From: UMGS1601 sp964617585
GTDB taxonomy: Bacteria > Bacillota > Clostridia > Oscillospirales > Ruminococcaceae
DNA length: 64,000 nucleotides
Direction: 5' to 3'
NCBI GenBank assembly: GCA_964617585.1
Contig: CAZTXS010000007.1
Location: 23,999-87,998, forward strand
Shown here piece after piece: positions 32,691 to 40,935 of this stretch. Both the position numbers and the translations under genes were made by a program. Numbering within the stretch: position 1 is the first letter of the stretch; each line of letters starts with the position of its first letter. The notes below the pieces were generated by a model. That model had not been told where the DNA came from. It made no database searches and was given only the letters and a program-made list of their open reading frames with translations.

Positions 32691-32718
32691 TTTAATCCCT
32701 CTCTCTGAAGTTAATGCA

Positions 32719-33582
32719 TTAAGCCTGTTTTAAAAGCCTCTCAAGAGCGTGAACGCACTCATCCTCGGTGATTATTTCACTGTCAAGCTCAATGCCCTCG
32801 TCAATAAGCATATGAGTAAGCTCTGTTACCTGCGGAACGTCAAGACCTATGCTTTTAAGCTCCTCTACTCTTGAAAAAACCTTTTTCGGAACATCGTTCA
32901 TAACTATTTTGCCGCTGTCCATAACGACTATCCGCTCCGCCTGAGCAGCCTCGTCCATATAGTGGGTTATCAGCACTATAGTTACACCGAATTCTTCATT
33001 CAGCATTTTTATAGTCTTTATAACTTCTTTTCTTCCCTTTGGGTCAAGCATGGCGGTAGGCTCGTCAAGTAAAATGCAATCGGGACGCATAGCTATTATT
33101 CCTGCGATTGCAACCCTCTGCTTCTGACCGCCCGAAAGCTTATGAGGTGCGTGCTCGCGGTATTCGTACATACCTACGGTCTTCAAAGCCTCGTCAACGC
33201 GTCTGCGAATCTCATTCGGCTCAACTCCCATATTTTCAAGTGCGAATGCAACGTCCTCCTCAACTATTGTCGCAACTATCTGATTATCGGGGTTTTGAAA
33301 AACCATACCCACAGATTGACGAATATCAAGCAAATGCTCGTCGTCACGGGTATTGAAGCCGTTGACTATAATGTCGCCCTTTTCGGGTATGTTAATGCCG
33401 TTAAAGCACTTGACAAGAGTGGATTTGCCGCTTCCGTTATGCCCTAAAACTGCGACAAATTCACCCTTATCAACTGAAAAATTTAAATCTTTAAAAACGG
33501 TGTTCTTTTTAACGTTCTCGCTTTCGTCTGTTTCATTTATATATGAAAACGAAATATTTTTTGCTTCTATAAATTTAGACAT
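32719..33582 (-). CDS. ecfA1: ECF transporter ATPase EcfA1
   Basis: First ATPase of the ECF core. 287 residues: A-loop in AKNISFSYI, Walker A GHNGSGKSTLVKCFNG, Q-loop VFQNPDNQI, signature LSGGQKQRVAIAG, Walker B ILLDEPTAMLDP and switch His in LITHYMDEA. The charged insert DESENVKKN after the first strand is common in this family. It pairs with EcfA2 as a heterodimer. ATG 33582 follows GGGAG at somewhat long spacing. It begins the ecf run; the methyltransferase gene ends 29 nt upstream. Confidence 0.96.
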   Translation of the reverse strand: MSKFIEAKNISFSYINETDESENVKKNTVFKDLNFSVDKGEFVAVLGHNGSGKSTLVKCFNGINIPEKGDIIVNGFNTRDDEHLLDIRQSVGMVFQNPDNQIVATIVEEDVAFALENMGVEPNEIRRRVDEALKTVGMYEYREHAPHKLSGGQKQRVAIAGIIAMRPDCILLDEPTAMLDPKGRKEVIKTIKMLNEEFGVTIVLITHYMDEAAQAERIVVMDSGKIVMNDVPKKVFSRVEELKSIGLDVPQVTELTHMLIDEGIELDSEIITEDECVHALERLLKQA

Positions 33583-33610
33583 TTTCGCAATTCAAATCTC
33601 CCTTTGAAAG

Positions 33611-34477
33611 TCACTTTCTCTGCCAAATTGCAGTGGAACCGCAGGGCAAAATTCCTCCCGTTGATTCAACAGGCAAGCCTATCTCATCAGCGGTTACTTC
33701 ACCGCCCTGCTTATCTTTAAGTATATCCTCAAGAATATATTTCATAACCGACGGAGAAAGCCCCGTTGTATAACTGTTCAGAAGGAAAAACAAAGGATTG
33801 TCGGAAAGAACCTCAGAACACACTTTAACCAAATCGTAAACGCTGTCCTCAAGCTTCCATATCTCTCCACCCGGACCTCTGCCGTAGCTCGGCGGGTCCA
33901 TTACAACTGCGTCATATAAATTTCCCCGTCTTATCTCACGGCGAACAAACTTTTCACAATCATCAACCAGCCAGCGGATAGGCTTATCGGACAATCCGGA
34001 CAACCCGGCGTTATCTCTCGCCCACTGAACCATGCCCTTTGAAGCGTCAACATGAGCAACCTGAGCGCCCGCTTCAGCGCACGCAAGAGTTGCCCCTCCG
34101 GTATAGGCAAACAAGTTGAGTACCTTAATCGGCCTGCTCGCATTTCTGATTTTATCAGCCATAAAATCCCAGTTGACAGCCTGTTCGGGGAAAAGCCCCG
34201 TATGCTTAAAGCCTGTCGGACGAATATTGAACCTCAGCTTTTCATATGAAATCTGCCAAGATTCGGGAAGCCGTCTGTTATACTCCCACTCGCCGCCGCC
34301 TTTCGCCGAACGGTGATAGACAGCATGCGCCTTGCTCCACAAATCAGATTTGCGGTCGGACTTCCAAATAATCTGAGGATCGGGGCGAACAAGAAGCTTT
34401 CCGCCCCAGCTCTCAAGCTTATCGCCTGATGACGTGTCAATTATTTTATAGTCCTTCCAATTATCTGCTGATCTCAT
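33611..34477 (-). CDS. SAM-dependent rRNA methyltransferase-like protein (RlmI/RlmK type)
   Basis: 288-residue class I methyltransferase resembling the catalytic domain of RlmI/RlmKL 23S rRNA cytosine/guanine methylases. The SAM site is VLNLFAYTGGATLACAEAG near residue 120. HVDASKGMVQWARDN follows, and the DPPSYGRGPGG motif near 195 is the target-base pocket typical of this group. It lacks the N-terminal PUA domain of RlmI. Its rRNA target is not predictable. It lies in the minus-strand run between glmM and ecfA1 with short gaps, so is probably cotranscribed. Confidence 0.88.
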   Translation of the reverse strand: MRSADNWKDYKIIDTSSGDKLESWGGKLLVRPDPQIIWKSDRKSDLWSKAHAVYHRSAKGGGEWEYNRRLPESWQISYEKLRFNIRPTGFKHTGLFPEQAVNWDFMADKIRNASRPIKVLNLFAYTGGATLACAEAGAQVAHVDASKGMVQWARDNAGLSGLSDKPIRWLVDDCEKFVRREIRRGNLYDAVVMDPPSYGRGPGGEIWKLEDSVYDLVKVCSEVLSDNPLFFLLNSYTTGLSPSVMKYILEDILKDKQGGEVTADEIGLPVESTGGILPCGSTAIWQRK

Positions 34478-34510
34478 TAAACATTATCCTTATTATAAAA
34501 CTAACGCCGA

Positions 34511-35872
34511 TTATTTTACGCCGAACTTAACCTGCAGCGCATGAGCAATCGTTTTCGCATAATCGGTTATAATTCCTAAGTGCTTGCCCTCAATCATAAC
34601 TCTGATAAGCGGCTCTGTTCCCGACTCACGAACCAAAATTCTTCCGTCGTCGCCGAGCTTTTCTTTATAGTCCTCTATAAACGTACTTACCTCAGGCTCC
34701 TGAGCCCATACTCCCTTATATTTCGGGTCGATAGCAACGTTTTCTAGAACCTGCGGATATTCTTCCATAATTGCGGCAAGCTCGGACGCTTTAGCTCCAG
34801 TGTTCACCATTATTTCCAAAAGCTTAGCGCCTGTCAGTTCTCCATCTCCCGTATTTGAATCATCTAAGAAAATAATATGTCCCGACTGCTCTCCTCCGAT
34901 ATTATATCCGCCGTTTTGCATTTCCTCTAAAACATATCTGTCGCCGACGTTGGTCGTTGCGGCAATGATATTTTCATTCTTGGCGTATTTAAAAAATCCA
35001 AGGTTAGTCATAACGGTCACAACGCAGGTATTGTGGCGGAGTGTGCCTTTAGCCTTCATATATTTAGAGAAGATTGAAAGAAGCTTATCGCCGTTGATTA
35101 TCTTTCCGTTTTCATCGCAGGCAAGACATCTGTCAGCATCTCCGTCAAAAGCAATTCCCACGTGACACTTATTAGTGACAACGTGTTTGCACAATCTCTC
35201 CATATGAGTTGAACCGCAGGCGTCATTGATATTCGTGCCGTCAGGTCGGTTATTTATAAAATAGCAACTCGCTCCAAGTCCCTGAAACAGCTTAACGGCG
35301 CATGAAGAAGCCGAACCGTTCGCACAGTCAATCGCAACCTTAATTCCTTTAAAATCACAGTCAACAGTTTTCATAATATATCTTACATAATCCCATTCGG
35401 CGTTCTTTTCTTCAAAAACCCTGCCTATCTTAGTACCGTTTAAAATTTCAATCTTTTCAGGTGTGTCCAGAATAAGAGCTTCAATCTCGTCCTGGATTTT
35501 ATCATCAAGTTTAAAGCCTGAGCCTGAAAACAGCTTAATGCCGTTAAACTCAACCGAATTATGCGAAGCTGAAATCATTACTCCTGCGTCTGCATTATAC
35601 TTATTTACAAGCATTGCAACAGCAGGCGTAGGAACTACTCCGAGCCTATGAGCGTCCGCTCCCACAGAACAGATACCTGATATCAAAGCAGCTTCAAGAA
35701 CATCGCTTGAAATTCTCGTATCCTTTCCTATCAGTATTTTTGCCTTATGTCTTATCTCTTTCGTGAGAACGATAGCAGCGGCTCTTCCTATCTGCATAGC
35801 CATTTCACAGGTAAGCTCAGTTATAGCTATTCCTCTTGCACCGTCTGTACCAAAAAGTCTTCCCATCTTCAT
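34511..35872 (-). CDS. glmM: phosphoglucosamine mutase
   Basis: Converts glucosamine-6-phosphate to glucosamine-1-phosphate for UDP-GlcNAc and peptidoglycan synthesis. Starting MKMGRLFGTDGARG (ATG 35872, AAGGAG; alternatively ATG 35866), about 453 residues. The phosphoserine loop is ISASHNSVEFNG near residue 102, with Ser where most enzymes have Pro. The metal loop is DGDADRC, the sugar loop GEQSGHI, and the phosphate loop RESGTEPLIRVM. The longer TTG-like extension to 35929 is not part of the protein. It supplies the pathway used by MurA, encoded at 39.6 kb. Confidence 0.96.
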   Translation of the reverse strand: MKMGRLFGTDGARGIAITELTCEMAMQIGRAAAIVLTKEIRHKAKILIGKDTRISSDVLEAALISGICSVGADAHRLGVVPTPAVAMLVNKYNADAGVMISASHNSVEFNGIKLFSGSGFKLDDKIQDEIEALILDTPEKIEILNGTKIGRVFEEKNAEWDYVRYIMKTVDCDFKGIKVAIDCANGSASSCAVKLFQGLGASCYFINNRPDGTNINDACGSTHMERLCKHVVTNKCHVGIAFDGDADRCLACDENGKIINGDKLLSIFSKYMKAKGTLRHNTCVVTVMTNLGFFKYAKNENIIAATTNVGDRYVLEEMQNGGYNIGGEQSGHIIFLDDSNTGDGELTGAKLLEIMVNTGAKASELAAIMEEYPQVLENVAIDPKYKGVWAQEPEVSTFIEDYKEKLGDDGRILVRESGTEPLIRVMIEGKHLGIITDYAKTIAHALQVKFGVK

Positions 35873-35946
35873 TATCTCCTTTTCTTCATTAAAATAAAAA
35901 TATATAAGATAATAAGCCTTTTTCATCAAAGACCTGAAATCTCCCG

Positions 35947-36648
35947 TTAAAACAAGCTTCTGTACATCTTGTCGTCAGAAAGCTGAACCAGAACGCTCAT
36001 TGCACATTCTTCTATAAAATCCAACATCCTGTTATATGTAATGTACTTAGGCGATTTATAGTTGTTTTTCTTATTATCGAAAAACTTATCGCAAACCCAC
36101 CATTTGCTTCCCGAAAGCTCCTCATGTATAAGCAGACCTTCAACTGAATATCCCCATTCCTTATAAAGCTCTTCACGAACGTTTCTTGTAAACGGATATT
36201 CCCTCGCTAAGCGGTAATCAATATCGTCTAAATCTAACATAAAGCCGTCGAAAAACTCTTTTCCGTAATCGGAATTCTCATCAGCATTTATCGCTTTCAT
36301 ATATTCCGGGCGAACCGTTTTCATAAACAGCTCGTCAGTTAGAAGATGAACCACATAGCCCTTTAAAAAATCGTTATACTTATTTCCCTTAATTATCCTT
36401 TCTTCAATGAAGCCGTTTACTCTTTCATGAAAAAGCTTTTGATTTTCCTCTGTCAAAAATTCAGAATCTCTTATTCCCTCTCTTAAATGAGTCCTCTTTT
36501 TATCCTCTCTTGAAAAGCCTTCTCTTGCATGAATGGCGTCCGGTCCGATGCTTCCGCAATAGAAAAGCGGAATGTTTTCAAACGCCTTATCTCCTGTTAT
36601 TTCAATTATCTTATCAGCAACTGCAATATGTGTAATCGAACCCGGCAT
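35947..36648 (-). CDS. zinc-dependent phospholipase C-like protein
   Basis: 233-residue soluble protein of the bacterial zinc-dependent phospholipase C-like family (PF00882 type). HIAVADKIIE near the N-terminus, GSIGPDAIHA near residue 33, the THLREG His and HLLTDELF near 113 supply the His/Asp residues expected of the metal cluster. There is no signal peptide, unlike secreted phospholipases C, so a housekeeping cytoplasmic role is more likely. Substrate unknown. It lies between ruvA and glmM in the same run. Good GGGGG ribosome binding site. Confidence 0.8.
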   Translation of the reverse strand: MPGSITHIAVADKIIEITGDKAFENIPLFYCGSIGPDAIHAREGFSREDKKRTHLREGIRDSEFLTEENQKLFHERVNGFIEERIIKGNKYNDFLKGYVVHLLTDELFMKTVRPEYMKAINADENSDYGKEFFDGFMLDLDDIDYRLAREYPFTRNVREELYKEWGYSVEGLLIHEELSGSKWWVCDKFFDNKKNNYKSPKYITYNRMLDFIEECAMSVLVQLSDDKMYRSLF

Positions 36649-36676
36649 TAATGTATTCCCCCTTGTTAATTTTTAT

Positions 36677-37276
36677 CTACATTCCGGCAAGACCTTTTAA
36701 CGCCTGTTTTATCATTTCTTCAACCGGCGTATCTTTATCCATCGCCGCTATTATGCGTGAAGCGTCAGATTGAGAATATCCAAGCACCACAAGAGCGGAA
36801 ACTGCCTCAGCAGCATTGCCTGAAGCCGCCGCCGAAAGGTCAACGTCTCTATTATCCGCCATAAGATCCGTTTCCTTTGAAATTTTGTCTTTAAGCTCCA
36901 ACACAATTCTCTGCGCAACCTTAGGACCTACTCCCTTTGCCCGGGTAAACGTCTTTGCGTCGCCCGACGCCACGGCAAGAATGAAAGACTGAGGGTCGCA
37001 GACAGATAATATGGCAAGCCCCGCTTTAGGTCCTACTCCCGAAACCGAAGTCAGAAGCTCAAACGCATGAAGCTCGTCTAAAGTTGCAAAACCGTACAAC
37101 GAAACATCGTCCTCTCTCACAACCATAGAGGTATATAAGGTTACGTCGCCTGACGCTCCCTGAATCTGACCTATTGTAGAAAGAGTTGTATTACAAGCAT
37201 ATCCTACTCCTGCGCATTCTATGACTGCAAGATCATTTTCACAGTGAATAAGCTTGCCCCTGACGCTGTAAATCAT
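36677..37276 (-). CDS. ruvA: Holliday junction-binding protein RuvA
   Basis: Tetrameric protein that binds Holliday junctions and loads RuvB. 199 residues. Domain I has MIYSVRGKLIHCENDLAVIE; domain II has the helix-hairpin-helix motifs LTSVSGVGPKAGLAIL and AKGVGPKVAQRIVLELKDK; domain III is the C-terminal UBA-like part (ALVVLGYSQSDASRII) that contacts RuvB. It starts 1 nt after the ruvC stop, so translation is probably coupled. Confidence 0.97.
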   Translation of the reverse strand: MIYSVRGKLIHCENDLAVIECAGVGYACNTTLSTIGQIQGASGDVTLYTSMVVREDDVSLYGFATLDELHAFELLTSVSGVGPKAGLAILSVCDPQSFILAVASGDAKTFTRAKGVGPKVAQRIVLELKDKISKETDLMADNRDVDLSAAASGNAAEAVSALVVLGYSQSDASRIIAAMDKDTPVEEMIKQALKGLAGM

Positions 37277-37277
37277 A

Positions 37278-37775
37278 TTATCTCAAATCTCCATATACTA
37301 AATTTGACTGGGACGAATGTCCGTGAGTGATAGCCAATGCCAAAGCATCGGCGGTATCGTCGGGCTTCGGAACCTTCTTCAGACCCAGAATTGACCTTGT
37401 AAGCTCCTGAACCTGCTTTTTTTCTGCTCTGCCGTAGCCGACGACAGACTGCTTAACCTGGAGAGGAGTATATTCACTAACCTTAATCCCCCGCTCAATA
37501 GCCGAAAGAAGTATAACGCCCCTCGCCTGGGCAACGTCTATTACCGTCTTTTGGTTAGTATTGAAAAACAGCTTTTCAATCCCCATTTCATCGGGAGAGT
37601 ATTTGTCAAGTATCTCGCACATATCGTCATAGACGGTCTTAATTCTCAGCTCAAAGGACGTATGAGCTTGAGTAGTTATTGCGCCGAAATTGACAACCTG
37701 AAAATCATTACCCTTATAATCAACCACCCCGAAGCCTATAATTGCATATCCGGGATCTATGCCGATTATCCTCAT
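37278..37775 (-). CDS. ruvC: Holliday junction resolvase RuvC
   Basis: Endonuclease that cuts Holliday junctions. About 165 residues from ATG 37775 (GGTGAG with 7-nt spacing); the longer TTG start at 37790 is unlikely. The RNase H-fold acidic residues are in MRIIGIDPGYAIIGFGV (Asp near residue 7), GIEKLFFNTNQKT (Glu), and KPDDTADALALAITH (Asp pair). Overlap-close with ruvA downstream. It opens the run ruvC-ruvA-phospholipase-glmM; about 150 nt upstream (37776-37940) is noncoding. Confidence 0.97.
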   Translation of the reverse strand: MRIIGIDPGYAIIGFGVVDYKGNDFQVVNFGAITTQAHTSFELRIKTVYDDMCEILDKYSPDEMGIEKLFFNTNQKTVIDVAQARGVILLSAIERGIKVSEYTPLQVKQSVVGYGRAEKKQVQELTRSILGLKKVPKPDDTADALALAITHGHSSQSNLVYGDLR

Positions 37776-37940
37776 ACTTAAACTCACCAACCAGATAAAA
37801 CCTATACTGAATACTATTTAAAAACAAGCAATATTACCTCAGTATATTAATAATTAATTATAGCACCTATACATAAAAAATGCAAGTGATAATAACATTT
37901 ACTTCCTGAGCTAAAAAGCATCGCTAAAGACGCTTTAACA

Positions 37941-38564
37941 CTATCTCATTCTGTATCTTTTAAGCGGGCTTGCAAGAAGCGTTGTTGTTATTATTCCTAT
38001 AATCGAACCCGTAACTAACGCCGAAAGCAAAAGTACCGGAGCATAAAGAGAAATACTCGGCGTTCCCGTTGCGGCAATGGCAACTGCAAGCTGACCTGCG
38101 TTATGAAAAATCGCTCCCAAAACAGAAGTTATCCATATTTTCTTTTCGCCGAAAACATCAACTGTAAGAGCCATTACAGTAAACGCCATGATTCCTCCCA
38201 CAATGCTGAAACCAAAGCTGAGAATACTCCCGGCTATAATGCTCGCAAGAATAATCCTTAAAATGAGAACTATAAAAGCCTCGCGCTTACCCAAGAAAAC
38301 CATAGCAATAAGCGTAACGATATTTGAAAAGCCTATCTTTACGCCTTGCACGGGAATAGGAGGTAGCGCCGCTTCCACAGTAAATAATATAAGTGAAACG
38401 GCGGTAAGTATTGCCATAGTAGTATATTTTCTTAAAGTTATAGTTTTTCGCTTTCTTTCAAAACTTATGTCGCTTAACTCCGATTTTTCTTTATGTTCAG
38501 AAAGCTTTCCTATATGACGTCCGAACTGCCGCCGATCCTTTTTATCCGGCATTTTAACCTTCAT
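37941..38564 (-). CDS. Gx transporter family membrane protein
   Basis: About 207 residues. A charged N-terminal segment of about 45 residues is followed by five or six transmembrane helices with LTAVSLILFTVEAALPPIP, GVKIGFSNIVTLIAM, SIVGGIMAFTVMAL and GAIFHNAGQLAVA. These match the Gx-transporter/heptaprenyl diphosphate synthase component I-like family, which is related in fold to ECF S components. Probably a membrane carrier of unknown substrate. ATG 38564 is preferred (AAGGAA 10 nt upstream). It follows the NusG-domain-II gene by 32 nt, a pairing seen repeatedly in Clostridia. Confidence 0.88.
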   Translation of the reverse strand: MKVKMPDKKDRRQFGRHIGKLSEHKEKSELSDISFERKRKTITLRKYTTMAILTAVSLILFTVEAALPPIPVQGVKIGFSNIVTLIAMVFLGKREAFIVLILRIILASIIAGSILSFGFSIVGGIMAFTVMALTVDVFGEKKIWITSVLGAIFHNAGQLAVAIAATGTPSISLYAPVLLLSALVTGSIIGIITTTLLASPLKRYRMR

Positions 38565-38596
38565 CTTGATCACATTCCTTCACTGATGTTTTCGAT

Positions 38597-39004
38597 TTAA
38601 ACAGACGCTTCGATTTCACTTTCATCATCACTTTCAACTCTGATAACAAGTCCGTTGGGAACGCATACTATCGGAAGAAGATCATTATCTATTGCGCCGT
38701 GACGAACGCATATCTGGTTTTTACAATCTGATTCAATTACCGAAATTTTGCCGTTTTTTACGCGAATAATATTATATCCCTTTTCTCCGTCTTTTTCACT
38801 TTTGATTTTAAACTCACAGTCCTTGTTAAGACTTACTGTTCTGACAAGCTTGCTGTTTAAATATATTTTTGCGGTTTTGCCTGCTGTTTCCGAACTTTTT
38901 ATAATAAAAATTGTAAAAACCGATACAATAGCTAATAAGCAAAACAAAATTATCCATAACAGATTTGATGTCAAAACTGTCTTTACTGTTTTTATATTTA
39001 TCAC
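38597..39004 (-). CDS. NusG domain II-containing membrane-anchored protein
   Basis: 135 residues: one transmembrane helix (LLWIILFCLLAIVSVFTIFII), then an extracellular NusG domain II-like fold with the conserved SDCKNQICVRHGAI (two Cys five residues apart, perhaps a redox or metal pair) and PIVCVPNGLVIRVE. Despite the name it is not a transcription factor. It usually accompanies the Gx transporter and electron-transfer or quinone-related genes. GTG 39004 directly abuts its ribosome binding site. The in-frame ATA at 38995 is 4 nt after GGTGAT, the spacing used by other genes here. Confidence 0.85.
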   Translation of the reverse strand: MINIKTVKTVLTSNLLWIILFCLLAIVSVFTIFIIKSSETAGKTAKIYLNSKLVRTVSLNKDCEFKIKSEKDGEKGYNIIRVKNGKISVIESDCKNQICVRHGAIDNDLLPIVCVPNGLVIRVESDDESEIEASV

Positions 39005-39048
39005 CCCTGATATGTAAAGTGATTCTGTCGTATTTCGTGATTTGAATT

Positions 39049-39155
39049 TTCAATAAGGGCTTGTCCGTCATTCAACGCAGCAAGGGTCGGCGTTGTCGAC
39101 CGGGTAATGAAATCCGCCGCCTATAAAGGCGGAGGCATCTTGCCTTAGTTATATA
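39049..39155 (+). repeat. dispersed hairpin element, copy without the third hairpin
   Basis: Left module, stem 2 and stem 4 are present; the GTTCAGTAG stem is cleanly missing. Antisense to the NusG-domain-II gene, with its left end 46 nt before that GTG. Confidence 0.88.
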
Positions 39156-39242
39156 TTTATAATACACATTACTTCGCTTTCAGTCAAGAACAAAAAAATT
39201 CACAAATCTTTTCGATTTTCAATACTTTTTTATCAAATAAAC

Positions 39243-39271
39243 TTGATTTTCACTTCAGTTCATGCTAAAAT
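39243..39271 (+). promoter_or_regulatory. upstream sigma-A promoter P1 of murA
   Basis: TTGATT, 17 nt, TAAAAT. A transcript from here would carry the solo repeat module at 39358 in its leader. Confidence 0.55.
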
Positions 39272-39357
39272 GTAGAAGATAGTTTATGTGTTAATACTAC
39301 ATATTGTAAACTCAAGCATTAATAATAATGTTATACGGATATCTGACGCTTAAAATT

Positions 39358-39381
39358 TTCAATAAGGGCTTGCCCGTCATT
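39358..39381 (+). repeat. solo left module of the dispersed element
   Basis: TTCAATAAGGGCTTGCCCGTC followed by ATT, sense to murA, between its two promoters. 39155-39579 otherwise holds only promoters. Confidence 0.75.
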
Positions 39382-39478
39382 ATAATTGCAATTTAAAGCG
39401 TTTCAATTCAAATTAACTAAAAAATCAATCATTTTCGCTTAACATTTTTTACACTTAGTAGAATTTACAATATAATAA

Positions 39479-39507
39479 TTGATTTTTATTTGTTTTATTG
39501 ATATAAT
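39479..39507 (+). promoter_or_regulatory. proximal sigma-A promoter P2 of murA
   Basis: TTGATT, 17 nt, TATAAT, about 70 nt upstream of the murA start. Confidence 0.7.
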
Positions 39508-39578
39508 TGAAAAGATGTGTTATGGCAAAGGTTAGATAGAGATATACTTTGCAAATAGAGCTTAAGGAGCGAATAAAA

Positions 39579-40859
39579 TTGGATAAGTACGTTATAAAGG
39601 GCGGCACACCGCTTCGCGGCGAAGTCGTTGTGAGCGGCGCCAAGAATGCTGCCGTTGCACTTGTTGCGGCAACCATTCTCTGTGATGAACCCTGTATACT
39701 CGAAAATGTCCCTGAAATAAGCGATATATCTATCTGCATTAAGATTTTAAAAGAAATGGGTGCAGATGTTAAAATATTAAATAAGAATACGGTTAAATTT
39801 GATACGACTAGCATGACAAGCCCTGTGGTTCCTTATGAGCTTGCCCGCTCTATGAGAGCTTCAAGCTATTTTCTCGGAACTCTTTTGGGCAGGTTTCATG
39901 AAGCTTATGTTCCGCTTCCCGGCGGATGCGATCTCGGCGATAGACCGATAGATCAGCACCTTAAAGCGTTTGCTTCTTTAGGAGCTGATTACACTATCGA
40001 AAGCGGAACGGTTCACCTTACAACCGAAGCGTTGCTGGGAAATCAAATCTACTTTGATTTCATAACGGTAGGCGCAACCATTAACGCAATTTTCGCTGCC
40101 GTTAAGACAAAGGGTCTTACAATTATCGAAAATGCAGCTAAAGAGCCACACATCGTTGATCTCGCAAACTTTTTGAACTCTATGGGAGCAGACATAAGAG
40201 GAGCGGGAACAGACGTTATAAAAATCCGCGGCGTCGATTATTTAAAGGGCATAACATACGCTATAATTCCCGACCAGATTGAAGCGGGAACATATATGGT
40301 CGCTGCTGCTGCAACAAAGGGTAATGTTCTTATCAAAAATGTTATCCCCAAGCACTTGGAATCTATTACGGCAAAGCTTCGCAAGGTGGGAGTAACCGTA
40401 GAGGAATTTGACGAAAGCGTTCGTGTTTCTGTAGACGGACCTATTATGAAAACGAGCCTTAAAACAATGCCTCACCCGGGTTTCCCGACTGATATGCAGC
40501 CACAGTTTTCAACGCTGCTTACATTAGCTTACGGGACGAGTATAGTCACGGATGATATTTTTGATAATCGCTTCAGATACGTTGCAGAGCTGAGAAGAAT
40601 GGGAGCTGACATTTCCGTTGACGGAACGGTTGCTGTTATTCAGGGCGTAGGCAAGCTTACCGGTGCTCCGGTTAAGGCAACAGATTTAAGAGCGGGAGCC
40701 GCTCTCGTAATTGCCGGACTTGCCGCAGAGGGAATTACCGAAATCGACGACATATATCACATTGAACGCGGATACGAAGCAATAGACGAGAAATTAAGAA
40801 ACCTGGGTGCGGATATTAAAAGAATTTATTATCCTGAATCTATTGCAATGACAAGCTAA
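39579..40859 (+). CDS. murA: UDP-N-acetylglucosamine 1-carboxyvinyltransferase
   Basis: Transfers enolpyruvate from PEP to UDP-GlcNAc, the first committed step of peptidoglycan synthesis. About 426 residues from TTG 39579 (AAGGAG with 9-nt spacing, giving MDKYVIKGG); the TTG at 39549 is too far out. The catalytic Cys is in PLPGGCDLGDRPIDQH near residue 115, so classic fosfomycin sensitivity is possible. Other family marks are VSGAKNAAVALVAA and HPGFPTDMQPQ. The terminator at 40874 follows. Not in an operon with other mur genes. Confidence 0.97.
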   Translation: MDKYVIKGGTPLRGEVVVSGAKNAAVALVAATILCDEPCILENVPEISDISICIKILKEMGADVKILNKNTVKFDTTSMTSPVVPYELARSMRASSYFLGTLLGRFHEAYVPLPGGCDLGDRPIDQHLKAFASLGADYTIESGTVHLTTEALLGNQIYFDFITVGATINAIFAAVKTKGLTIIENAAKEPHIVDLANFLNSMGADIRGAGTDVIKIRGVDYLKGITYAIIPDQIEAGTYMVAAAATKGNVLIKNVIPKHLESITAKLRKVGVTVEEFDESVRVSVDGPIMKTSLKTMPHPGFPTDMQPQFSTLLTLAYGTSIVTDDIFDNRFRYVAELRRMGADISVDGTVAVIQGVGKLTGAPVKATDLRAGAALVIAGLAAEGITEIDDIYHIERGYEAIDEKLRNLGADIKRIYYPESIAMTS

Positions 40860-40873
40860 TCTGACTAAAAACT

Positions 40874-40902
40874 ACGGGCGGCTTAATGCCGCTCTTTTAT
40901 TT
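40874..40902 (+). terminator. terminator of murA
   Basis: GGGCGGC/GCCGCTC hairpin followed by TTTTATTTT. Confidence 0.8.
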
Positions 40903-40935
40903 TGAATTTAGTAAACAGAAAGGATTTATACATAA

